From: Hartmannibacter diazotrophicus
GTDB lineage: Bacteria; Pseudomonadota; Alphaproteobacteria; Rhizobiales; Pleomorphomonadaceae
Length of the DNA: 64,000 nucleotides
NCBI RefSeq assembly: GCF_900231165.1
Contig: NZ_LT960614.1
Coordinates: 3,160,550-3,224,549, forward strand
Reading direction: 5' to 3'
Below are positions 1 to 7,618 of the stretch, piece by piece; within the stretch, counting starts at the first letter, position 1; the number at the start of each line of letters is the position of its first letter. Below the pieces are notes generated by a model. It ran no database searches, was not told the origin of the DNA, and worked only from the letters and a program-made list of their open reading frames with translations. The position numbers were made by a program, and so were the translations under genes.

Positions 1-935
1 TCATCGCGGATCAGAAGATCGGCGATCACCGAGGCCGCAATGGCCGCCGGTTCCTTCGAAGTGATCCCGTCGATCCCGACCGGACAGACGAAACTCTCCG
101 CTGTCTCCCTGTCGAGCCCGCCCGCCTTGAGGCGGCTGACGAAACGCGCCCGCTTCGTGTCCGAGCCGATGAGGCCGACATAGGCCGCCCGTCCCTCGCG
201 CAGCGCCGCATCGAGGATCGCCAGATCCAGCGCGTGATCATGCGTCATGATCAGCACGAAGGCGCCCGGCTCGGCGTCCGCGAAGATCGCGTCCGGATCG
301 ACCGCATCGACAAGTGTCACACTTGCCGGAACGCGCGGCGGAAACTGCCCCTCGCGCCCATCGACCCATGTGAGGCGGAACATCGGTAGGCTCGCCATCT
401 GCAGCATCAGCGCCCGTCCGACATGACCCGCGCCGAAGAGAATGACCTGCCGGCTCGGCTGGCCAAAATCCTCCACGAGACGGCCATTGTCCCGGAGCAC
501 CGCACTCGGGCGGCGCTGGCCGGACGAAAGGATCGTGCGGAAAAGTCCTCCGCCCGCCGACGTCGTGTCGGCCTCGGTCGTCATCCCGCCGGCCTCGGCC
601 TCGGCGAGGCGCTTCACCTCGTCACGCCGGGCCTTCGAAAAGACCTCGACGGCAATGGTCATCGCGCCGCCGCAGCACTGGCCGAGTTCCGGACCGAGCG
701 CGAAGCGATGCAGGAAGAAACGATCCTCGCCACTAGCCGCTGCCGCAGACGCCTCCGCCAGCGCCTCATATTCGAAACGCCCGCCGCCGATGGTGCCGGA
801 AAAGCTGCCGTCCGGCGCCACCACCAGCCGCGTGCCCGCCTCGCGCGGGGTGGACCCGCGCGTTCCGATCACCGTCACCAGGCTTGCGGCCGGGTGGTCA
901 TCGAGAAGCGGGAGCAGGCGGGCGAAGGTCGACAT
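1..935 (-). CDS. xdhC: Xanthine dehydrogenase accessory protein XdhC (3' end cut by window edge)
   Basis: Last gene of the leftward uraH-xdhABC operon. XdhC binds molybdenum cofactor and helps its sulfuration and insertion into xanthine dehydrogenase; it is not part of the mature enzyme. The reading frame opens at the ATG at 935-933, four bases after the xdhB stop, and stays open for 311 codons to the window edge, so the C-terminus is missing. Visible are an N-terminal XdhC/CoxI segment with VTVIGTRGSTPREAG, a GTIGGGRFEYEAL stretch, and the nucleotide-binding-like C-terminal part with ILFGAGHVGRAL and LIMTHDHALD. Identification rests on these motifs plus the position behind xdhAB. Confidence 0.93.
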   Translation of the reverse strand, partial: MSTFARLLPLLDDHPAASLVTVIGTRGSTPREAGTRLVVAPDGSFSGTIGGGRFEYEALAEASAAAASGEDRFFLHRFALGPELGQCCGGAMTIAVEVFSKARRDEVKRLAEAEAGGMTTEADTTSAGGGLFRTILSSGQRRPSAVLRDNGRLVEDFGQPSRQVILFGAGHVGRALMLQMASLPMFRLTWVDGREGQFPPRVPASVTLVDAVDPDAIFADAEPGAFVLIMTHDHALDLAILDAALREGRAAYVGLIGSDTKRARFVSRLKAGGLDRETAESFVCPVGIDGITSKEPAAIAASVIADLLIRD

Positions 936-939
936 CGGA

Positions 940-3402
940 TCAGGCCCCTCCCCGCCGCATGGCGTGCACGGCCTTCATGATCGCCTCGGGCGTTGCCGGC
1001 GCGTCGAGCGGCGGCACCATGCCGGGACGGATCGAGGCGAGCGCATCGACGATCGCCGAGAAGACCGAGGCCGGAAGCATCAGCGGCGGCTCGCCCACCG
1101 CCTTGGAGCGGAAGATCGATTCCTCGCGGTTGCCCTCGGGGCTTTCGTAGAGTTCGACCCGGAAATCCTCCGGAACGTCCGAGCAGGTCGGGATCTTGTA
1201 GGTCGAGGGCGCGTGGGTCCGAAGTCGCCCCTGCGCGTCGTGCACAAGTTCCTCGGTGGTCAGCCACCCCATGCCCTGCACGAAGCCGCCCTCGATCTGG
1301 CCGATGTCGATGGCCGGATTGAGCGACTTGCCGCAGTCGTGGAGGATGTCGACCCGGTCGACCCGCATCTCGCCCGTCATCGTGTCGATGGTGACTTCAG
1401 AGCAGGCCGCGCCATAGGCGTAGTAGTAGAAGGGGCGCCCTTCCGCCTTGTCGCGGTTCCAGTGGATTTTCGGCGTCTTGTAATAGCCCGCCGAGGACAG
1501 CTGAATGCGATTGAGATAGGCCTTCTTGGCCACCTCCTTCAGCGGTACGGCCTCGTTGCCGATGATGACCTTGCCGTCGCGGAAGGCGATCTGGTCTTCC
1601 TGAACGCCATACTCGCCGGCAAGGAAGGGCACGAGCCGTCCCTTGATTTCGCGGCAGGCAATCAGCGCCGCCATGCCGTTGAGGTCGGAGCCGGAGGAGG
1701 CCGCCGTCGGCGCCGTGTTCGGCACCTTGGCCGTGTTCGTCGCGGTGATCTTCACCTGGTCGACGGACACGCCGAATTCCTCGGCTACCACCTGCGCCAC
1801 CTTCAGGAACAGACCCTGCCCCATCTCGGTGCCGCCGTGATTGAGGTGGATCGACCCGTCGGTATAAAGGTGCACCAGCGCGCCGGCCTGGTTCAGGTGA
1901 ATGAGGGTAAAGGAGATGCCGAACTTGATCGGCGTCAGCGCCAGCCCCTTCTTGAGAATCCGGCTTCGGGTGTTGAAAGTCCGGACCGCCTGCCGCCGCC
2001 TGGCATAGTCGCAGGAGGTCTCCAGCTTGCCGACCAGATCCTGCAGGACATTGTCCTCGACCGTCTGGCCATAGGGCGTCACGTCCCGGCCCGGACCGTA
2101 GAAATTGCGCTTGCGCACCTCCAGCGGGTCGCGCCCGAGCGTGATCGCGATGGTGTCGATGATGCGCTCGGCGGCGATCACACCCTGCGGCCCACCGAAG
2201 CCCCGGAAGGCCGTGTTCGAATAGGTGTTGGTCTTCAATCGCCGCGAGACGATGTCGACCACGGGATAAAAGTAGGCGTTGTCGGCGTGAAACATCGTCC
2301 GGTCGTTGACGCCGAGCGAAAGGTCCGCCGAATAGCCGCAGCGCGAGTCGAACGCGAGGTCGACGGCGAGGATGCGTCCGTCCGCGTCATAGCCGACGTC
2401 GAAGGTCGCGACCTCGTCGTGGCGCTTGCCGGTCATGATCATGTCGTCGTCGCGGTCGAGCCGCATCTTGCAGGGCTTGCCGGTGACATGCGCGGCAAGG
2501 GCGGCCAGCGCCGCCCACTGGTTCGCCTGGGACTCCTTGCCGCCGAAACCGCCGCCCATGCGGCGCGTCTCCACGACGACGGAGGCCTCCATGAGGCCAA
2601 GCACTTTGGCGACCGTATGCTGCACCTCGCTCGGGTGCTGCGTCGAGGAATAGACGAGCATGTCGCCATCCTCGCCCGGCACGGCCATGGCGATCTGGCC
2701 TTCAAGGTAGAAATGCTCCTGACCGCCGATGGCGATGCTGCCCGAAAGGCGGCGCTGCGTATTGAGCAGCGTCTTGTCGACATCGCCGCGCCCGAAGCGG
2801 TATTCCGGCAGCACGTGGCTATCGGCAGTGAGCGCATCCTCGACGGTGATGAGCGGCGTTTCCGGCGTTGCCTCGAAGCGGGCAAGCCTTGCCGCCCGGC
2901 GGGCCGCGTCACGGCTCGTGGCGACGACGCAGAAGACGACCTGTCCCCAGAAAAGGATCTCGCCGTCGGCCAGCATGGGATCGTCGCCCATCGCCGAACT
3001 GACGTCGTTGATGCCGGGAACATCGTCCTTGGTCAGCACCGCGACGACGCCGGGGGCGGCCTTCACCTCGGAAAGATCCACCGAGCCAAGCTTCGCCTTG
3101 GCATAGGTCGGGCACCAGCCGGGCGCCAGATGCAGCGTTCCCGCCGGCTCGCGGATGTCGTCGATATAGATCGCGGCGCCGGTGACATGCTTGATGGCGC
3201 TGTCGTGCCGGATCGGCTGGCGCACCGTCGCATAGGCAGGTTCGGGCGAGGCGCTGCCCGGCAGTTCGGCAACGTCCTCGGCAGAAGCGGTCGCGGGCTC
3301 GGTCTCGAAGTCCGCCGCGGACGGTTCCGCGCCCTCGGACAGAACGGGATCGGCGAGGTCGACGTCGGACACGTCGGTCTTGCGCATGTCGGTCTCAGAC
3401 AT
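940..3402 (-). CDS. xdhB: Xanthine dehydrogenase, molybdenum-binding subunit
   Basis: Large subunit (820 residues) of a bacterial two-subunit xanthine dehydrogenase, which oxidises hypoxanthine to xanthine and urate at a molybdopterin centre. It shows GGGFGGKES, AFRGFGGPQG and, near the C-terminus, VGEPPLML carrying the family's conserved catalytic Glu. The chosen ATG at 3402 overlaps the xdhA stop by eight bases, which suits translational coupling; an in-frame ATG at 3429 lies further inside xdhA. The first 75 or so residues are acidic and Ala/Glu-rich before the conserved core begins at 'YATVRQPIRHDSA', longer than I expect for the family. Confidence 0.95.
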   Translation of the reverse strand: MSETDMRKTDVSDVDLADPVLSEGAEPSAADFETEPATASAEDVAELPGSASPEPAYATVRQPIRHDSAIKHVTGAAIYIDDIREPAGTLHLAPGWCPTYAKAKLGSVDLSEVKAAPGVVAVLTKDDVPGINDVSSAMGDDPMLADGEILFWGQVVFCVVATSRDAARRAARLARFEATPETPLITVEDALTADSHVLPEYRFGRGDVDKTLLNTQRRLSGSIAIGGQEHFYLEGQIAMAVPGEDGDMLVYSSTQHPSEVQHTVAKVLGLMEASVVVETRRMGGGFGGKESQANQWAALAALAAHVTGKPCKMRLDRDDDMIMTGKRHDEVATFDVGYDADGRILAVDLAFDSRCGYSADLSLGVNDRTMFHADNAYFYPVVDIVSRRLKTNTYSNTAFRGFGGPQGVIAAERIIDTIAITLGRDPLEVRKRNFYGPGRDVTPYGQTVEDNVLQDLVGKLETSCDYARRRQAVRTFNTRSRILKKGLALTPIKFGISFTLIHLNQAGALVHLYTDGSIHLNHGGTEMGQGLFLKVAQVVAEEFGVSVDQVKITATNTAKVPNTAPTAASSGSDLNGMAALIACREIKGRLVPFLAGEYGVQEDQIAFRDGKVIIGNEAVPLKEVAKKAYLNRIQLSSAGYYKTPKIHWNRDKAEGRPFYYYAYGAACSEVTIDTMTGEMRVDRVDILHDCGKSLNPAIDIGQIEGGFVQGMGWLTTEELVHDAQGRLRTHAPSTYKIPTCSDVPEDFRVELYESPEGNREESIFRSKAVGEPPLMLPASVFSAIVDALASIRPGMVPPLDAPATPEAIMKAVHAMRRGGA

Positions 3403-4888
3403 GGAGCGCCTCCGTCTGGAAGGCCGCATCCGCCTCGCGCCGTCCGATCACGCGGGTGATCTCGCTCGGCGCCCCGGCAAGCTCGACCAGCGCCTTGGCC
3501 AGCAGCGCCCAGGCGGTCTCGAGCCGATAGTGATCGGAGGCGCGCATGTCGCTGAGTGGCTTGAAGTCGATCGAAAGCCCCTCGCGCGCGGTGCCCCAAC
3601 TCGCCGTCTTGGACGGCTCGGTGCCGATCAGGCGTTCCTCGGTCGAATAGGCCCGCCGCGGCGTTCCGGCCATGCCGCCAAAGGCGATGCGCGCCTCGGT
3701 GATGACGCCCTCCTCAACCGTGAAGCGGAACGCGCCGAGCAGCGCCGAGATGTCCTGGTCGAAGCGCTTGGAAATCTTGTAGACGCGCAGATGCTGGTTG
3801 GCGGCAAGCTTCGGCACCATGAGCCCTGCCACGAACTCGCCCCGCTCCCGATCCTGCTTGCCGTAGTCGATGAAGAAGGATTCCAGCGGCAGCGCGCGGC
3901 TTTCATTGCCCTTGCGCAGCTCGACGGTCGAGCCGAGCGCGATCAGGACCGGCGGCGTATCGCCGATCGGCGAGCCGTTGGCGACGTTGCCGCCGACTGT
4001 GCCGGCGGCCCGCACCTGCTTGGAGCCGACCCGGCGCATCATCTCGCCGAAATCGGGATCGATGGCGGAAAAATGCGGCATCGCGTCCTCGAAGGTCGCC
4101 GAGGCGCCGATCAGGATCGCATCGCCGATGTCCTCGATCTGGCTCATGCCGAGGATGCGTCCGAGATGGATCACTTTCGGCAGCTTGCGAAGCTGCTTGG
4201 TCACCCAGAGGCCGACGTCGGTCGCTCCGGCAACCAGCGTCGCATCCGGGTGGCGCAGATAGAGGTCCGCAAGCGAGTCGATGGTGCGCGGTGCGGCGAA
4301 GAAGCTCTTGTCGTTGCCGATGAAGATGTCCTGCCGGTCGGAGAGGAACTGCAGGATTCCGACGGTCGCATCGGCCTCGCGCGCGAAGCGGTCCCCCACC
4401 TCGCCCGTGCAGACGGATTTCGCCGCGTCGACGATCGGCCGGTAGCCGGTGCAGCGGCAAAGGTTGCCCGCGAGACAGTCGTTGATCGCGAAACGGTCGG
4501 CGGCCTTGCCCGCATGATAGAGCGTGAAGAGGCTCATCACGATGCCGGGCGTGCAGAAGCCGCATTGCGAGCCGTGGTGGTCCACCATCGCCGCCTGAAC
4601 GGGATGCAGGATATCGCCGTCGGCAAGATCCTCCACCGTGACGATTTCCTTGCCGTCCAGCATGCCGAGAAGCTGGATGCAGGCATTGACCGGCCGGTAG
4701 CGGATCGTGCCGCGATGCGGCGCACCCACCGCGACCGTGCAGGCGCCGCAGTCGCCCTCGTTGCAGCCTTCCTTTGTGCCGCATGAGCCTTCGCGCAGGC
4801 GCAGGTAGTCGAGCAGCGTCTCCGTCGGACCGACATCCGACAGTTCGACGATCTTGCCCGCCCGCAGGAATCGTATGGTGTCGCGCAT
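3395..4888 (-). CDS. xdhA: Xanthine dehydrogenase, FeS/FAD subunit
   Basis: Small subunit (497 residues) carrying two [2Fe-2S] clusters and FAD; it passes electrons from the molybdenum site on XdhB to NAD. The N-terminal ferredoxin-like cluster motif is CGTKEGCNEGDCGAC near residue 40. The second cluster is made by CGFCTPG and CRCTGYRP (about 100-140). The FAD domain follows, with VAGATDVGLW and a GTVGGNVANGSPIGD stretch. The start is the ATG at 4888, five bases after uraH ends; an upstream ATG in the same frame at 5050 would lie inside uraH and is unlikely. Confidence 0.95.
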   Translation of the reverse strand: MRDTIRFLRAGKIVELSDVGPTETLLDYLRLREGSCGTKEGCNEGDCGACTVAVGAPHRGTIRYRPVNACIQLLGMLDGKEIVTVEDLADGDILHPVQAAMVDHHGSQCGFCTPGIVMSLFTLYHAGKAADRFAINDCLAGNLCRCTGYRPIVDAAKSVCTGEVGDRFAREADATVGILQFLSDRQDIFIGNDKSFFAAPRTIDSLADLYLRHPDATLVAGATDVGLWVTKQLRKLPKVIHLGRILGMSQIEDIGDAILIGASATFEDAMPHFSAIDPDFGEMMRRVGSKQVRAAGTVGGNVANGSPIGDTPPVLIALGSTVELRKGNESRALPLESFFIDYGKQDRERGEFVAGLMVPKLAANQHLRVYKISKRFDQDISALLGAFRFTVEEGVITEARIAFGGMAGTPRRAYSTEERLIGTEPSKTASWGTAREGLSIDFKPLSDMRASDHYRLETAWALLAKALVELAGAPSEITRVIGRREADAAFQTEALHV

Positions 4889-4893
4889 GGCTC

Positions 4894-5244
4894 TCAGCTC
4901 CCGCGGTAGGTGGAATAGCTGTAGGGCGACATCAGCAGCGGCACGTGAAAGTGCTGCGTCGCATCGGCAATGCCGAAACGGATCGGCACGGTATCCAGGA
5001 AGGGCGGATCGGTGACCGGCACCCCCTTTTGATGGAAATAGGGGCCGCACAGAAAATGCAACTCATAGACGCCGACCACGAAGTCGTCGCCGAAGACCAG
5101 CGGCACGATCCGGCCGTCCTCATTGGTGACGGCGCGCGTCACAAGCACCGCGCCGCCCTCCTCGATTCGATAGAGTGCCACGCTGAGACCCGCCGCAGGC
5201 GTCCCTGCGACGGCATCGAGCACATGCGTCGTCAATCGACCCAA
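4894..5244 (-). CDS. uraH: 5-hydroxyisourate hydrolase (transthyretin-like)
   Basis: Hydrolyses 5-hydroxyisourate, the unstable product of urate oxidation, to OHCU. The 116-residue length and the C-terminal tetrapeptide YRGS are hallmarks of the family, as is the opening GRLTTHVLD. The start is a TTG at 5244: no ATG is available in frame before the conserved GRLTTHVLD, and a purine tract (AGGGGGA) lies just upstream. First gene of the purine operon; xdhA begins five bases after its stop. No urate oxidase gene is visible in this window, so the step between XDH and UraH must be encoded elsewhere. Confidence 0.93.
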   Translation of the reverse strand: MGRLTTHVLDAVAGTPAAGLSVALYRIEEGGAVLVTRAVTNEDGRIVPLVFGDDFVVGVYELHFLCGPYFHQKGVPVTDPPFLDTVPIRFGIADATQHFHVPLLMSPYSYSTYRGS

Positions 5245-5291
5245 ACTATCCCCCTGTCAAACATCGGCGCCGAATCTTTTCCTCGCGTCAC

Positions 5292-5332
5292 CGAACGTTC
5301 GTTGCCCAAGAGTGTGGCACGGTCAACCGTGC
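5292..5332. promoter_or_regulatory. Two inverted repeats upstream of uraH-xdhABC (candidate operator)
   Basis: The 103-base space between the LysR gene and uraH holds a perfect 7+2+7 dyad, GCACGGTCAACCGTGC at 5317-5332, and a perfect 10-base palindrome CGAACGTTCG at 5292-5301. Neither is followed by a T-run, so a terminator is unlikely. The position 43-73 bases upstream of the uraH start fits operator sites for the purine operon, and the neighbouring LysR protein is the obvious candidate binder. That link is inference. Confidence 0.5.
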
Positions 5333-5347
5333 ATCAAAAGCATGAAT

Positions 5348-6301
5348 TCACGGACGAGATGATGCCGTATCGGCATCATCCACTGCCAAAATTCGCGCCA
5401 GTTCCTGAACAACGAAAGTGTGAAACGTGGCAGGCGCCAGCTTCAATGTCCCGGAAGCCCGGGAAATGACTGCAAACTGATCGATCGGCAGATCGGCATC
5501 GGAAAGGGGACAGAAGACTAGCGTCCGATCCGCCAGATCCGGCTCCATTCCGATGCGGGTCTGGAAGGCGACCACATGCCCTCCGCGCGCCACCTGCTTC
5601 ATCAGCCGCAGCGAATTTGCCTCGACCTGCATCCGGTAGCCGCCGCCCCGCATGACTGCGGTGGAGTCGAGCGCATGGCGCAGCGACAGCCCCTTCGACG
5701 GCAATGCCAACGGATAGGCCATGCAGTCGGCAAGCCCGATCGTTCTCGCTTTCGCGAGCGGGTGATCCGGCGTCACCACGGCGCCTATCCTGAGGTTCCG
5801 GCGAAAGCCGATGTCGAGGGCCGCCCGCTCGCGCGGGTTGAAGGTGAGCCCGACGTCGACCTCGCCAAGGAGCACCAGTTTTTCCGCTTCATCGGAGATC
5901 GTCAGTGTCACGGCGATGTCGATGCCCGGATAGGCGGCCGAAAAGCGCGAAAGGATATCCGGCAGCAGGTCCTCGCCGACGCTCTCCACCGTCGCGACCC
6001 TGACGCGCCCGATCTTGAGCCCGCGCAGGGCATCGAACTCGCCGGTCATGCCTTCCAGGCCGCGCACGGTGCTGGAGACGTGGCGAAGCAGGATCTCGCC
6101 GGTGGTGGACAACTGGATCTTGCGTCCGATCCGCTCGAACAGCTTCGTCTCCAGCACCTCTTCCAGCGCGATGATCTGCCGGTTGACCGCCGAGGAGGCG
6201 ACGTTGAGCTCCCGCGCCGCCGCCCGGAACGAGCCATAGCGAGCTGCCGCCGCGAAATAGCGCAGCGACGGGCTCAGGAGATGACGGATACGATCGTCCA
6301 T
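5348..6301 (-). CDS. LysR-family transcriptional regulator
   Basis: 317 residues. The N-terminal winged helix-turn-helix spans about residues 12-70 (SLRYFAAAARYGSFRAAARE, then SAVNRQIIALEEVLETKLFER), followed by a periplasmic-binding-like effector domain from about 95 with VATVESVGEDLLPDIL. The gene reads in the same direction as uraH-xdhABC and ends 103 bases upstream of it, so it may regulate purine breakdown; the effector is unknown. The helix-turn-helix carries the small-residue pattern usual for LysR proteins. Family assignment is firm, the target is inferred from position only. Confidence 0.92.
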   Translation of the reverse strand: MDDRIRHLLSPSLRYFAAAARYGSFRAAARELNVASSAVNRQIIALEEVLETKLFERIGRKIQLSTTGEILLRHVSSTVRGLEGMTGEFDALRGLKIGRVRVATVESVGEDLLPDILSRFSAAYPGIDIAVTLTISDEAEKLVLLGEVDVGLTFNPRERAALDIGFRRNLRIGAVVTPDHPLAKARTIGLADCMAYPLALPSKGLSLRHALDSTAVMRGGGYRMQVEANSLRLMKQVARGGHVVAFQTRIGMEPDLADRTLVFCPLSDADLPIDQFAVISRASGTLKLAPATFHTFVVQELARILAVDDADTASSRP

Positions 6302-6363
6302 GTTGAATTGGCCGCCCGTTGACTGCGCAGGTCGTCCCGAACGGACGCAAGACCCGTTCCAAC

Positions 6364-7338
6364 TCAGGGCAGAAGAAGGGTCGCTCCGGTCGTCGCCCGT
6401 CCTTCCAGCGCCCGGTGGGCATCGGCGGCCTGTTCCAAGGGAAAGGTCTGGTTGACCGAGATTTTCACGATTCCCCTTGCCACCACGTCGAACAGATCCG
6501 CGGCACAGGCAAGCAGCGCCTCACGGCTCGCAATATAGCTGAAGAGTGTCGGCCGCGTGACGTAGAGCGAGCCCTTCTGCGCCAGGATGCCGAGATTGAC
6601 GCCCTCGATCGGGCCCGACGCATTGCCGAAGGTAACGAACATGCCGCGCATCTTCAGGCAGTCGAGCGAGGCTGGGAACGTGTCCTTGCCGATCGAGTCG
6701 TAGACGACGTCGCAGCCCTTGCCATCCGTCAGTTCCTTGACCTTCTCGACGAAATTCTCGGTCCGGTAGTTGATGCAGTGGTGATAGCCATTCTCAAGCG
6801 CGAGCGCGCATTTCTCGTCCGAGCCCGCCGTGCCGATCACGGTCGCGCCGAGATGACGCGCCCACTGGCCAGCCATCAGGCCGACGCCGCCCGCCGCGGC
6901 GTGGAAAAGGATCGTCTGGCCCGGCTCGACCTTGAAGGTCTGGCGCAGGAGATATTGCGTCGTCATGCCCTTCAGCATGATCGCCGCCGCCGTCCGGTCG
7001 TCGATCGCCTCTGGCAGCGGCACGAGCCGCGCCGCCGAGATCAGCCGCTTCTCGGCATAGGAGCCGGGCGGGCCGGCATAGGCGACACGGTCGCCTGGCT
7101 TGAGATCCGTGACGCCCTCGCCGACCGCCTCGACGACGCCTGCGCCCTCGCTGCCGGGAATGAAGGGAAGACCCGTCGGCGACGGATAAAGGCCGGTGCG
7201 GAAATAGACGTCGATGAAATTGAGGCCAATCGCCGTGTGCCGGACAAGCGCCTCGCCGGGGCCGGGCGACGGCACCGGGATGTCGTCGAGCACCAGGGCT
7301 TCCGGCCCGCCGCATTCATGAACTCGAATGGCACGCAT
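6364..7338 (-). CDS. NADPH:quinone oxidoreductase, zinc-independent MDR type
   Basis: 324 residues, the usual length for QorA-like medium-chain reductases, which reduce quinones with NADPH. N-terminal GroES-like fold with GLNFIDVYFRTGLYP, substrate-domain LPFIPGSEGAGVVEAVG, and a Rossmann segment AAAGGVGLMAGQWARHLGA near residue 150. No structural-zinc cysteine cluster is seen. ATG at 7338 with AAGGAG eight bases upstream. It lies 62 bases upstream of the LysR gene in the same orientation, so the two may be co-transcribed. Confidence 0.9.
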   Translation of the reverse strand: MRAIRVHECGGPEALVLDDIPVPSPGPGEALVRHTAIGLNFIDVYFRTGLYPSPTGLPFIPGSEGAGVVEAVGEGVTDLKPGDRVAYAGPPGSYAEKRLISAARLVPLPEAIDDRTAAAIMLKGMTTQYLLRQTFKVEPGQTILFHAAAGGVGLMAGQWARHLGATVIGTAGSDEKCALALENGYHHCINYRTENFVEKVKELTDGKGCDVVYDSIGKDTFPASLDCLKMRGMFVTFGNASGPIEGVNLGILAQKGSLYVTRPTLFSYIASREALLACAADLFDVVARGIVKISVNQTFPLEQAADAHRALEGRATTGATLLLP

Positions 7339-7526
7339 TGAACACTCCTTCGCGACGCTCGATTCCCCTCAGGCGATGTGATCGGCCCTCGGGCCTCCGG
7401 TCAAGCCCGCGGCGAGACCGAAAAAGCAGCTTCATGATCGAAATTATGTGTTTTTACCTATGGACCGACTTCCCCGCCGCGCCGCATGATTGACGCGCCA
7501 TCCTCGGCAGCGGCCCATTTGAAAGA

Positions 7527-7562
7527 CCCTCGCGATCAAGATCGTGAGGGCGTTTTCGTTTG
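7527..7562 (+). terminator. Rho-independent terminator-like hairpin in the divergent qor/sulP space
   Basis: CCCTCGCGATC at 7527-7537 and GATCGTGAGGG at 7540-7550 form an 11-base stem with one G-T pair, followed by CGTTTTCGTTT. On the other strand there is no T-rich tail, so it acts on rightward transcripts. No gene ends here: the gene to the left is divergent and the SulP gene starts 57 bases further on. It therefore terminates either a small RNA begun around 7400-7500 or a leader transcript of the transporter gene. Confidence 0.6.
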
Positions 7563-7618
7563 AACTTCGCCCGCCGAACGAATGAGGAACGAAAGCAAAT
7601 GGACAGGCTGAAGGGCGC

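Noticed and set aside
442-3459. Long open frame (about 1000 codons) on the upper strand
   Set aside because: It is antisense to xdhB, Arg/His/Asp-rich and without domains. Such shadow frames are common opposite real genes in high-GC DNA; the same holds for long frames opposite suf, asmA, murEF and the M23 gene.
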